A stretch of 64,000 nt of DNA from DASVHS01 sp038244815 (GTDB lineage Bacteria; Acidobacteriota; Thermoanaerobaculia; Gp7-AA8), in the NCBI GenBank assembly GCA_038244815.1, contig JBBRTB010000004.1, positions 1-64,000 of the forward strand, in the 5' to 3' direction. Within the stretch, counting starts at the first letter, position 1. Each line of letters starts with the position of its first letter. The translations under genes and the position numbers were made by a program. A model generated the notes under the pieces. That model did no database searches, had not been told where the DNA came from, and worked only from the letters and a program-made list of their open reading frames with translations. This document shows positions 38,101-45,799 of this stretch, piece after piece.

Positions 38101-39678
38101 GTCTCCGTGGCCGGGCAGAAACGGTTCATCGCGGTCGAGGATGCCAGCCGCTTTCGCGACGCGCTCGGAACTCCGCTGCCCGGCGCACTCGCCGATCGCT
38201 ACCTCGATCCGGTTTCCGATCCCGTCGGAGATCTCGTGCTCCGTTTTTCCAGAACGCACGGCCCGTTCGTGGCCGCCGAGGTGTCGCGGCGGCTCGGGCT
38301 CGGAACGGCGGTCGTGCAACAGACGCTGGAGCGATTCGCCGAGCGTGGCCGCCTCGTGGAGGGTGAGTTTCGCCCGGAGGGAACGCAGCGCGAGTGGTGC
38401 GAGACGGAAGTGCTGCGGTCGATCCGGGGCCGTTCGCTGGCCAAGTTGCGCAAAGAGGTCGAGCCGGTCGATCAGCCGGTGCTGGCGCGCCTCTTCACGT
38501 CGTGGCAGGGCGTGACCAGAAAACGGCGAGGGCTCGAGGCGCTGCTCGATGTGATCGAGACGCTGCAGGGTTATCCGATGGCCGCATCGCTCTTCGAGAA
38601 AGAGATCCTCGCTGCACGCATCGAGGACTACCGCGCGTCCGATCTCGACACCCTGAGCGCCGCCGGCGAGATCGTATGGGTCGGTGTCGAGCCGCTGGGC
38701 ACGCACGACGGACGGATCGCCCTCTACCTCACCGACCACCTCGGAATCCTGCGCAACCAGACGGAGAGCACCGCACCAACGCCGGGCGAGATCGAGGCCA
38801 GGATTCTCGATTACCTGCGCGAGCATGGTGCGTCGTTCTACGCGCAGATTCACGAGGCCGTCGGCGGCTTCGGCAACGAGGTCGTCGACGCCGTGTGGGA
38901 TCTGGTGTGGAAGGGGATGATCAGCAACGACACGTTCCAGGCGCTGCGCGCATTCACCCGTCCCGCCAAGGCCGCGGCGCGAGCGGCGTTTCGTTCACGT
39001 CGCGTTGCACCCGCTTCGACCTTAGGTCGCTGGTCCCTCGTCGGGCCTCCCGCCGTAAACACCACCCAGCGGGCCGCGGCAATCGCCCAACAGTTGCTCA
39101 CGCGATACGGAGTGGTCACCCGCGAGGCTCCCGGGGTCGAAAACATCAGCGGCGGATTCAGCGCGGTCTATCCGGTGCTCAAGGCCATGGAGGAGAAGGG
39201 GCGCGTGCGGCGCGGCTACTTCGTGGCCGGACTCGGCGCAACGCAGTTCGCCTCCGGCGGCGCGCTCGACCTTCTGCGCTCGCTGCGCGACGAGCCGGAG
39301 CAGCCGGAGACCGTGAGGATCGCCGCCACCGATCCGGCCAGTCCCTACGGCGCGATCCTCAAGTGGCCGCGGGAGGGTCTCACGCGCAGCGCCGGAGCGA
39401 GCGTGATTCTCGTCAATGGTGCACTGGCCGCGTATCTGTCGCGCGGCGAGAAACAGCTGTCGGTCTTTCTGCCGGACGAGGAGCCGCAGCGCGGGAGCGT
39501 CGCTCGCGCGGTGGCGCAGTCGATCGCCTCGATCGTCACCGAAGGGCACCGGCGGGCCATGCTCGTCTCGGAGATCAACGGTGAGCCGGTCGCGAAAGCG
39601 GCGCTGGCGCCGTTTCTGGCCGAGCGGGGATTCGTGCCGACGGCTATGGGGTATCAACTGCGGGCGGCGGTGAGGTGA
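35191..39678 (+). CDS. lhr: Large Lhr-type DEAD/DEAH helicase
   Basis: A 1495-residue superfamily 2 DNA helicase of the full-length Lhr type. Walker A is APTGSGKTLTAF near residue 45, DEIH near 166, and motif VI QRIGRASHQVG near 399. A winged-helix, Lhr core and long C-terminal domain follow. It is thought to act in DNA repair. In the N-lobe a 52-bp array of 8-bp repeats (35848-35899) inserts TRQPGNPATRLPDNPA in frame. A broken nei/fpg gene follows directly and is probably in the same operon. Confidence 0.95.
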   Translation: MSSKALFHPAVDQWFTSSFGEPTLAQQQGWPSIASGQSTLICAPTGSGKTLTAFLWALDRLMFTSAPAKKERCRVVYVSPLKALAVDVERNLRAPLAGIANVAAARGDEFTTPLIAIRTGDTPTQERARFLRDPADILITTPESLYLLLTSSPREMLRGVETVIIDEIHALVPNKRGAHLALSLERLAMLCEKPPQRIGLSATQHPLEEVAHFLAGCRVTRQPGNPATRLPDNPATQVENEFEDHSKPKFRPVNIIDTGEKKKLSLHVEVPVEDMARSGEATGIASGPAAAGPARTSIWPAIHPRLLELIRSHRSTLIFVNSRRLAERLAAAVNELAGETLVQAHHGSIARAQRIEIEDNLKSGRLPALIATSSLELGIDMGAIDLVIQIEAPPSIASGMQRIGRASHQVGTTSEGIIFPKYRGDLVACAAVTEAMHRGAIEPTRYPRNPLDVAAQQIVAMVSMDNWHADELFAAIRGAAPFAELSRTAFEGVLDMLSGLYPSDEFAELRPRITWDRMANTISARPGSKRVAILNGGTIPDRGLYGVFLAGAENVQSARVGELDEEMVFECRVGETFLLGASTWRIEEITHDRVLVTPAPGEPGKMPFWKADAAERTVRFGEEIGRLVREVRESKPAEAIRRLTERHDLDKLAAANFLQYLNDQHDATGAVPDDRTIVVERVLDELGDWRVCVLTPFGGKIHAPWSMAAAAQVRNELAIDVETMWSDDGFIVRFPDTDAPPRPELVIPDPDEVEQLVIRQLGSSPLFAAKFRESAARALLLPRMRPQGRTPLWQQRKRAYDLLQVASRFGSFPMILEAYREVLRDVFDLPALVQLLRGVRQRTIRVVTADTAKPSPFAGSLLFRYTANFIYDGDAPLAERRAQALAIDQSQLRELLGEAELRELLDSESLTGIELQLQVLDERYKARSADAIHDLLLRIGDLSADEIAARSSFHPPAAIEELTKARRIIEVSVAGQKRFIAVEDASRFRDALGTPLPGALADRYLDPVSDPVGDLVLRFSRTHGPFVAAEVSRRLGLGTAVVQQTLERFAERGRLVEGEFRPEGTQREWCETEVLRSIRGRSLAKLRKEVEPVDQPVLARLFTSWQGVTRKRRGLEALLDVIETLQGYPMAASLFEKEILAARIEDYRASDLDTLSAAGEIVWVGVEPLGTHDGRIALYLTDHLGILRNQTESTAPTPGEIEARILDYLREHGASFYAQIHEAVGGFGNEVVDAVWDLVWKGMISNDTFQALRAFTRPAKAAARAAFRSRRVAPASTLGRWSLVGPPAVNTTQRAAAIAQQLLTRYGVVTREAPGVENISGGFSAVYPVLKAMEEKGRVRRGYFVAGLGATQFASGGALDLLRSLRDEPEQPETVRIAATDPASPYGAILKWPREGLTRSAGASVILVNGALAAYLSRGEKQLSVFLPDEEPQRGSVARAVAQSIASIVTEGHRRAMLVSEINGEPVAKAALAPFLAERGFVPTAMGYQLRAAVR
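35848..35899. repeat. Octanucleotide tandem array inside lhr
   Basis: Six and a half copies of ACCCGGCA (with variants such as ACCCGTCT and ACCCGACA) lie within the lhr reading frame. They give an 8-residue protein period. Confidence 0.85.
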
Positions 39679-39682
39679 GGGA

Positions 39683-40464
39683 GCGCCCGAGGGCGATACG
39701 ATTTTCCGCGCCGCACGCACGCTGAACACGGCACTCGCCGGAAGGACCGTCACACGATTCGAGACCGTGCTGGCGCACCTGGCGCGCGTCGACGATTCCG
39801 ACTCCATCGCCGCCGCACCATCGAGCGCGTGGTTCCCCACGGCAAACACCTCATCATCGATTTTTCCGGCGGCCTGCATTTGCGCACGCACATGCGCATG
39901 AGCGGGAGCTGGCACATCTACCGTCCCGGCGAGCGATGGAAGAGACCGCGCGCCGACATGGGCGTGGTGGTGGCGACGGATCAGTGCGTGGCGGTGGCGT
40001 TCAACGTTCCGGTCGCCGAGTTTCTGGACGATCGCGCGCTGCTCCGGCAACACGACCTGCGGCACATCGGCCCGGACATCCTCGGCGAAACGTTCGACGT
40101 CGACGAAGCACTCCGGCGCGTGCGCGCGCGATCCGGCACACCGATCGCCGAGGTGCTGTTGAACCAGCGCGCCGTGACCGGCATCGGCAACATCTGGAAG
40201 TCGGAGTCGCTGTTCGCCTGCCGCGTCAATCCCTTCCGGGCAGTTGCGTCGCTGAACGACGAACAGATCGCCTGTCTGCTGACGAACGCGCGCAAGCTGC
40301 TGATGATGCGCAGCGCCGGCGCGGAGACCCGCAACCACTTCAACGTGTATGACCGTGCCGGCCAGCCGTGCCGCCGGTGCAGGACGCCCATCGCATCGAA
40401 GAAGGAGGGCCTCGATACCCGGGTGACGTTCTGGTGTGAACGGTGTCAGGAGATTGGGGATTAG
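39683..40464 (+). pseudogene. nei: Broken nei/fpg DNA glycosylase gene
   Basis: The frame at 39686 encodes PEGDTIFRAARTLNTALAGR, the catalytic N-terminus (Pro1, Glu2) of Nei-type glycosylases. Its first codon (39683) is GCG instead of ATG or GTG, although GAGGGAG upstream resembles a ribosome-binding site. One base is missing near 39812: SDSIA should run into RTIERVVPHGKHL, which is in the other frame. The rest, to 40464, is intact, including the zinc finger C-x2-C...C-x2-C (CRRCRTPI, CERCQ). An internal GTG at 39829 could give a 211-residue fragment lacking the active site. Sequencing error at one site is possible, but two lesions argue for decay. Confidence 0.85.
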
Positions 40465-40508
40465 CGACTGGCGGAACAATCTCCAATCTCCTCCCTTACA
40501 ATCCGCTC

Positions 40509-40799
40509 ATGGCAATCATCATGTCGCACCCGATGACGGCGCAGGAGATGCGCGTTCTCCAGGAATTTCGTCGCATCAACGCCGAAACCATTTCGCTCGA
40601 CGCGGTCAAGGCGCTGAAACATCCGGCTGGCGGAGGCGAGGCTCCGGCCGTTTCATTGGTCGACAAAGGTTACCTGGCGACGGACGGCACGGCCGGGCAG
40701 TTCACGCTGACGCAGAAGGCGAAAGACTTTCTGGCCGCTGAGGTGAAGCCCGATCTCGAAGTCACCGCCACGCCGGACGAACCCGCCGCGGCCGAATGA
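40509..40799 (+). CDS. Hypothetical 96-residue protein
   Basis: A small acidic protein with no recognised family. Residues 5-60 (MTAQEMRVLQEFRRINAETI) look like a winged-helix or three-helix unit. The end is Ala/Glu/Pro-rich. The start is ATG 40509, since TACAAT (40497-40502) ends 6 nt before it and there is no ribosome-binding site: a clear leaderless candidate. An upstream in-frame ATG at 40443 lies within the nei remnant and is unlikely. Confidence 0.7.
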   Translation: MAIIMSHPMTAQEMRVLQEFRRINAETISLDAVKALKHPAGGGEAPAVSLVDKGYLATDGTAGQFTLTQKAKDFLAAEVKPDLEVTATPDEPAAAE

Positions 40800-40916
40800 G
40801 GTGCACACATTCGAGTGCACTGCCGATTTGTGTAAATTGCTGAACATCCAAGCACTTACGTGCCAAACTCGCTTTCCATAATCGTAGTGTTTGGGCAACC
40901 GGAGCCCTAAAGCCTA

Positions 40917-40946
40917 TTGACTCAATCATTTAACATGATTTAGGAT
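40917..40946 (+). promoter_or_regulatory. Sigma-70-like promoter of the Lys-rich/Doc locus
   Basis: TTGACT (40917-40922), an 18-bp spacer and TAGGAT (40941-40946) form a good promoter in an unusually AT-rich 165-bp gap (40800-40964). GAGGG lies 6 nt before the ATG at 40965. The gap also has a short palindrome, GCACTTACGTGC. Confidence 0.55.
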
Positions 40947-40964
40947 GTCAACCTGAGGGCTGAA

Positions 40965-41294
40965 ATGAAGCATGGCGACAAAGCAAAAAGCAAAGCAGCC
41001 AGCAAAGCCTCACGGAAGAAAAGCCACGCCAGCACGAAGAGCAGCAAAGCCGGCGCGAAAAGCAGTAAAAGCAGCAAAACCGGCAAAGCCAGCCCCGTCA
41101 AAATCAAAAAGCAGCAAGCCACGGGCAAAACCGCCCGGCAAGCCGCCGGAAAAGCCGGCCAGGCCGCCGACAACGGCAAGCCCGGCGCCCGCGCCACGGA
41201 CGACAAAGCCGGTTTCGCGAACCCAATCGTCGCCGAAGCCTTCAGGCGCGCCATCAAGAAATATTCGAACGCTTTCCGGCGTCTCACCGACTGA
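40965..41294 (+). CDS. Lys/Ala/Ser-rich histone-like ORF
   Basis: A 109-residue highly basic protein. Its first 70 residues are mostly Lys, Ala, Ser and Gly, like a histone H1 or AlgP-type tail. The end (NPIVAEAFRRAIKKYSNAFR) looks like an ordinary helix. Codon third positions in this frame are strongly G/C (GCC, AGC, GGC), as in the neighbours, whereas the overlapping +1 frame is full of GCA, CCA and CGA. This frame is therefore the coding one for the tail. It ends in TGA followed by C, exactly where the Doc domain opens in +1. The two may be one protein. Confidence 0.6.
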   Translation: MKHGDKAKSKAASKASRKKSHASTKSSKAGAKSSKSSKTGKASPVKIKKQQATGKTARQAAGKAGQAADNGKPGARATDDKAGFANPIVAEAFRRAIKKYSNAFRRLTD

Positions 41295-41730
41295 CGGCGG
41301 CATCCGCTATCTGACCGTTCAGGATCTCGTCGATCTTCATCGCGCGGTCAGCGCCGAATTCGGCGGCACGCAGGCGCAGCCAGGCGTGATCGAGTCGCAG
41401 TTCGGATTGCTCAACGCCGTGCAGCGGCCCCAGGTCACGACCCTCGGGCGCGAAGCCTATCCTTCCTTTCCCGACAAGGTCGCGGCGTTCGTGTTCGCAC
41501 TGCTCTCATTCCGGCCGTTCCACGGCGGAAATCGAAGGCTGGCGCTGGCGTCGATCTTCGCGTTTTGCGAGTTGAACAACAAGGCCATCGACTGGCGAGT
41601 GCTCGACGAGAAGACGGCCGAGAATCTGCTCAAGCGCGCGGCCAACTATCGCGAGTTGGGCATTCCGCCGGAGAACGTCTTCCGCGAATTCCGCGAGGTC
41701 ATGACTCGCGCGATCGTCAGCGCGGCTTAG
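40972..41730 (+). CDS. Doc/Fic-family protein (N-terminus uncertain)
   Basis: The reliable part is 41295-41730: IRYLTVQDLVDLHRAVSAEF, then QPGVIESQFGLLNAVQRPQ and a degenerate Fic core RPFHGGNRRLALAS, as in Doc toxins. Canonical HxFx(D/N)xN(K/R)R has His first; here it is Arg. No usable start codon lies in this frame after 40972, whose upstream portion has poor codon usage. The domain is therefore reached either from ATG 40972 or by a +1 shift at the UGA of the Lys-rich ORF. No antitoxin gene is evident. Doc proteins phosphorylate EF-Tu; this one may be inactive. Confidence 0.65.
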   Translation: MATKQKAKQPAKPHGRKATPARRAAKPARKAVKAAKPAKPAPSKSKSSKPRAKPPGKPPEKPARPPTTASPAPAPRTTKPVSRTQSSPKPSGAPSRNIRTLSGVSPTDGGIRYLTVQDLVDLHRAVSAEFGGTQAQPGVIESQFGLLNAVQRPQVTTLGREAYPSFPDKVAAFVFALLSFRPFHGGNRRLALASIFAFCELNNKAIDWRVLDEKTAENLLKRAANYRELGIPPENVFREFREVMTRAIVSAA

Positions 41731-42154
41731 CTTCTTCGTCCCTGCGCCGGTGCATCTCCGCATTGAGCCTTCCCAGGAGAATGCGCGAGACCCGCAGGTC
41801 GTGACCCATATCGATGAGGAGCACGGTGACATCACCGCCCGCCCACATCACTCCAGCCAGCACGAGCATCTGCGTGACCTCGGCGATGAGTGTGGGCAGT
41901 GCTGCGCCGGCATCCGTCACCAGCCCGGTGACGACCTCGCCGATCATCATCACCAGCATCAGCACCGCCAGGATCTTGAACAGACGCGCGATGTAGCGCA
42001 GCGTCACGTACGGTTCCAGATCGTCGGTTCTCACTTCCTCCTCCGTGGCGCGGTGTTCGCCGGGACGGATAGGAGGCGCGCCGCACGCTGGGCACGTCGT
42101 CGACGGATCGGGGCGCAAGCCCCCGCACTCGGAACACTTCACTTCGTCTGCCAC
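41717..42154 (-). CDS. Zinc-ribbon membrane protein, hypothetical
   Basis: A 145-residue protein starting at GTG 42154, with GGAGG 7 nt upstream. A zinc ribbon (CSECGGLRP...CPACGAPP) occupies residues 7-27, a linker follows, and two hydrophobic helices lie at about 60-80 and 92-115. The C-terminus is basic. No function is known for this architecture. It overlaps the Doc gene by 14 nt at convergent ends. Confidence 0.7.
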   Translation of the reverse strand: MADEVKCSECGGLRPDPSTTCPACGAPPIRPGEHRATEEEVRTDDLEPYVTLRYIARLFKILAVLMLVMMIGEVVTGLVTDAGAALPTLIAEVTQMLVLAGVMWAGGDVTVLLIDMGHDLRVSRILLGRLNAEMHRRRDEEAKPR

Positions 42155-42174
42155 TGCCAAACCTCCATCACTTC

Positions 42175-43296
42175 TCATCCATTGCCGGTGCCGCGCCATC
42201 TGGCGCGGTAGCCGCGCACGTCAATGTGAACGAACGGTCCGTGCCCGGATGATGCGGAATAAACGCCAATTCCTCCGGTCAGGGACGGGTATTTGCGCTC
42301 CACGCGGTCGGCGGCCGCGGCAATCACCTGAGCGTCGCGGATATCGACGCGCCCGTCGTGATTCAGGTCGTCCTCCATCCTGTCTCCGTCGTTGTCGACA
42401 AAAACATCCGAAGCGTCGCCGTACATGTGGCGGCTGAGATTGGCACGACCCCGGGTGTTCCCGCCGGTGTAGTTGTAATTCGGCGCACGGAAGCCGCTCA
42501 TGAGCGTCATGTGCCCGACGGGATGACCTTCGGCCTCCAGCTCCTGAATGGTCAGCTCCAGTTTGTCGAGCAGCTTGGGATTGAGGAGCAGGTATTTCGG
42601 CCAGACGTCGGCCTGGCCCTTGGTCAGGAAGTCGCGCAGTTTGAAATGGGTGGACACGTAGGTGTCGGCGTTCTGAGGCGTCACTTCGATGAATCCGCTC
42701 GGGTTGGCATACGCGGTTGTCTTCGGTTTGCCGCCGCGCTCGAACGGCCAACTGCCAAGGTAGTAGAGACCGATCTTGCCGGACTGCTTCTCGGAGAATG
42801 GCACCAGCGTGATCACACTGAAATCCTTCACGGCCTGCGTGGTCTGATTGAGCTTGACGGCAAGATCGTAGATGCCTGGGTTCGAAGGCGCCGTGAAGCT
42901 CGAGGACACCTCGGTCGTTCCTTTTGAGAGCACGGCAGTCGCGCCGTTCGGAGCCCGCGGAACGATCGGCGCGTTCGGCGTCTGCGTCGTGAACATCACC
43001 TGGCCCGACTGGCCGCGCAGCGGATTGAGAAACGCCAGCATGGCGTCGTTAATGTACGCGGTCTTCGGCCCGCCCGGCTGCATGATCGCGCTGGTGACCT
43101 GGCGCACCACCGGAACGGCGGCCTCTGCAGCCTCCTGACGCCGCGTCACCACGATCGCGCCCACCCATGCGGCGATGAACAGCACGATAACGACACCGGC
43201 GACCCAGTCGAAAAACCGTTCCTGGCGCTCGGTGAGCCCGCGATATACGCGGTGACGCTTTCTTTGCTCCGGAAAGAGCGGGGCACCTCGGTCCAC
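42175..43296 (-). CDS. M15/LAS-type D-Ala carboxypeptidase-like protein with EF-hand insert
   Basis: A membrane-anchored protein of about 373 residues. A single N-terminal transmembrane helix (VAGVVIVLFIAAWVGAIVV) is followed by an Ig-like beta region, then a peptidase core with the LAS zinc motif LSRHMYGDASDV (HxxGxAxD) and HGPFVHIDVRG (HxH-like). Between them is a calcium-loop sequence, DNDGDRMEDDLNHDGRVDI, as in dockerins. It probably trims peptidoglycan in the periplasm. The start (GTG 43296) is uncertain; GTG 43314 is the alternative. It follows the VWFA gene by 35 nt. Confidence 0.78.
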   Translation of the reverse strand: MDRGAPLFPEQRKRHRVYRGLTERQERFFDWVAGVVIVLFIAAWVGAIVVTRRQEAAEAAVPVVRQVTSAIMQPGGPKTAYINDAMLAFLNPLRGQSGQVMFTTQTPNAPIVPRAPNGATAVLSKGTTEVSSSFTAPSNPGIYDLAVKLNQTTQAVKDFSVITLVPFSEKQSGKIGLYYLGSWPFERGGKPKTTAYANPSGFIEVTPQNADTYVSTHFKLRDFLTKGQADVWPKYLLLNPKLLDKLELTIQELEAEGHPVGHMTLMSGFRAPNYNYTGGNTRGRANLSRHMYGDASDVFVDNDGDRMEDDLNHDGRVDIRDAQVIAAAADRVERKYPSLTGGIGVYSASSGHGPFVHIDVRGYRARWRGTGNG

Positions 43297-43331
43297 GACA
43301 CGCCCCCCGTTCACGTCGCGTGCCGCGGGCG

Positions 43332-44711
43332 TCAGGGGAAGTAACCGCGAGGAATCCGGAGCTGATGCCCACCCCGGTCTTCGATCGACAGCGCATGCCA
43401 CTGATCCGCGCTGGAGACGTGCGAATAGAACGCAATCTGATACTGCTGCCGCAGATCCGAGGCGATCGTCGCGTAAACCGCCGGCAGCTCGGATTCCCTC
43501 TGAATGATGAAGTACGACGCGCCGGTATCGCGCGCGACCTGTCCCAGACGGCGCGAGGCCAGACGGCCGATGCCGAAGCGCATCCATGCCGACAGCCGCT
43601 TGTTCTTGATGATCGGGTAGATGGGCACCCCGGCGTAACGGGCGTAGTACACGATGTTGTCCAGCGTGAACCTGCTGCCCTGATCGACCCCATCGGTCAG
43701 CACCACCAGAGCGCGGCGCCCGGGCTGCTTCTGCAGCTCGTACAACATCTCCATCACCGTGTCGTACAGATGTGTCTCGCCTGCGGGCTTGATCCGGTCG
43801 ACCGACGCGGCGGCCGCCTCGAAGTCGTTCGTGAACGCGGTCAGCCAGAATGCACGCTGATTGAATCCCACCACCGCGATGCGGTCCTGCGGCCGCAGCA
43901 GCCTCTTCGCGAATTGCCGGGCCGCTTCCTTCACCACCGGCAATTCATCGAGCATGCTCTCGGAGTAGTCGATGAGCAGGATCACGCTGAGAGGCTGATC
44001 CGCCGCCGGGATGAGCGCTTCAATTTTTCGCGGCTCGCCGTTGTCGCTGAGCGCAAGCTGGTCGAGATGCAAGGGGCCGTTCCCCGAAGCGATCGACAGC
44101 GGTATCTGCTCGAGCGTGACGTCGATCTGGTCGCGCGGCTGATCGCCGAAGAACACCACGTCGTTTGCTTCCGCACCAGTCGCCGTACGGGCCACAACCC
44201 GCGCGTAGACCGCCTTCGGCACCGCTTTCACGTCAACGGAAGCCGTGTACGGCGGGACGGTGGCGCTGCCGACCTTTTGCTCTCCCACGAAGAAATCGAC
44301 GCTGGCCAGATCGAGGTTGCTCGGTTTGATCACGCTGGCCGACATATGAAGGGCACCGCTTTCCGGGACGTCGGGCGGCGCCTGCAGCCGCACGCGGAAC
44401 GGCGGCCGCGGATCGTTCACGACCATCTCGTCTTCGGCGATCACGTTGCCCTGCCCGTCGTAACCGGCGGCGCGCATGCGCAGACGGCGAATGTACATCC
44501 CCACATGCACCTGCACGGTGAGCATATGGCCCACGCCTTCGGAGTACTTCACGCCGTTGATGAAGAACACGATGCGCTGCACGTCGTTCGACGCCACGAT
44601 CGGCACCAGCAGCATCCCCGAGACGAGCCCCTCGGGCTTTTCCGTGATGCGGAGTGACTGCGCGTGGGAAGCGCTCGCGATCAGCGCGCAAACGAGCAGA
44701 AGTCGTCTCAC
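43332..44711 (-). CDS. VWFA-domain secreted protein, acidobacterial type
   Basis: A 459-residue exported protein starting at GTG 44711, which overlaps the ligase TGA (GTGA). A signal peptide (1-20) is followed by beta-rich repeats (about 25-210) and a von Willebrand A domain with MIDAS residues LLIDYSESM near 250, THLYDT near 320 and LTDGVDQGS near 345. Similar proteins are abundant in Acidobacteriota. The role is probably protein-protein adhesion. Its place directly after a DNA ligase gene seems an operon accident. Confidence 0.85.
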   Translation of the reverse strand: MRRLLLVCALIASASHAQSLRITEKPEGLVSGMLLVPIVASNDVQRIVFFINGVKYSEGVGHMLTVQVHVGMYIRRLRMRAAGYDGQGNVIAEDEMVVNDPRPPFRVRLQAPPDVPESGALHMSASVIKPSNLDLASVDFFVGEQKVGSATVPPYTASVDVKAVPKAVYARVVARTATGAEANDVVFFGDQPRDQIDVTLEQIPLSIASGNGPLHLDQLALSDNGEPRKIEALIPAADQPLSVILLIDYSESMLDELPVVKEAARQFAKRLLRPQDRIAVVGFNQRAFWLTAFTNDFEAAAASVDRIKPAGETHLYDTVMEMLYELQKQPGRRALVVLTDGVDQGSRFTLDNIVYYARYAGVPIYPIIKNKRLSAWMRFGIGRLASRRLGQVARDTGASYFIIQRESELPAVYATIASDLRQQYQIAFYSHVSSADQWHALSIEDRGGHQLRIPRGYFP

Positions 44712-45799
44712 GCGAAGAGTCCTGCCAGCGACTTGCCGCGCCTCCTGACCGGAAGCACCTGATCTATCGTGCAACTCCGAGGATCCTTCTCCGGACGCCA
44801 GCGCAGAAACTTCGAGCCGTGACGGAAACGTCCCTGCGAGAAATAGTCGTACTCGACTTCGCACACGAGCTCAGGCTTCACGGCCTGCCACTGGCCGCTC
44901 TTGCCGGTGGCCCACCGGCTCGGTCCGCCGGGAACGCGCACCTCGAATGGATTGTCTGCGCTCATCGATTGCAGTCGCTTCGTCAGATCGCCGCGATCGT
45001 CCTTTCTGATCGACGAGGTGTGGCCGATGAACACGAGCCGCTCCTCGTCGTCGTACAGGCCCAGCAGCAGCGAGCCCACCACTTTCGTTCCTTCGCCATA
45101 ACGAAAGCCGCCCACCACACAGTCCGCCGTTTTCAGATGTTTCACTTTGACCATCCCCTCGCGATCGTCGGAGTGGTACGGCTCGCCGAGCCGTTTGGCC
45201 ATCACCCCGTCGAGACCGACAGCGCCGAATTTGTCGAACCACTGCTTGCCGAGGGCCCGGTCGGTGGTCGCAGGCGAGAGATGAATGCGCTCGCTGCCGC
45301 CCGCGGACGCGAAGAACGACTCCAGTTTCTCGCGCCGCTTTTCGATCGGCAGTGCCTGCAAAGCCTTTCCTTTCGCGCAAAGGATGTCGAACGCGAAGTA
45401 GCTCGCGGGAGTCTCCGCCGCGAGCTTGCGTACGCGCGACTCGGCTGGATGAATGCGCATGAGCAGGTCGTCGAACGACAGATGACCGCCGACCGGGATG
45501 ACGATCTCGCCGTCGAGAATGAACTGCTTCGCCTTCAGCGAGAGGAACGCCTCGACGAGCTCCGGGAAATAACGCGTGAGCGGCTGGCCTGCCTTCGACT
45601 GAATGGCAACGGTATCCCCGGAGCGGTAGACGATGGCCCGGAAGCCGTCCCACTTCGGCTCGAACTGCCAACGGTTGCCTGTCGGGACCTCGTCGACGCG
45701 CTTCGCCTCCATCGGCGGAAACGGCGGCTGGATCGGCAGGTCGAGCTTCGGAAATCCGTGAGCGGTGATCTTCGGCACGGTGACGCGTTTCGTGCTCAT
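44708..45799 (-). CDS. ATP-dependent DNA ligase (LigD ligase-domain type)
   Basis: A 363-residue stand-alone ATP ligase. The adenylation Lys is in FEPKWDGFRAIVYR near residue 42, then ILDGEIV near 94 and VKVKHLKTADCVVGG near 230, with an OB domain to the end. It matches the ligase module of LigD or the LigC enzymes. The ATG overlaps the stop of the polymerase gene by one base. Together they resemble a LigD split into separate genes, with no phosphoesterase domain. Confidence 0.9.
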   Translation of the reverse strand: MSTKRVTVPKITAHGFPKLDLPIQPPFPPMEAKRVDEVPTGNRWQFEPKWDGFRAIVYRSGDTVAIQSKAGQPLTRYFPELVEAFLSLKAKQFILDGEIVIPVGGHLSFDDLLMRIHPAESRVRKLAAETPASYFAFDILCAKGKALQALPIEKRREKLESFFASAGGSERIHLSPATTDRALGKQWFDKFGAVGLDGVMAKRLGEPYHSDDREGMVKVKHLKTADCVVGGFRYGEGTKVVGSLLLGLYDDEERLVFIGHTSSIRKDDRGDLTKRLQSMSADNPFEVRVPGGPSRWATGKSGQWQAVKPELVCEVEYDYFSQGRFRHGSKFLRWRPEKDPRSCTIDQVLPVRRRGKSLAGLFA

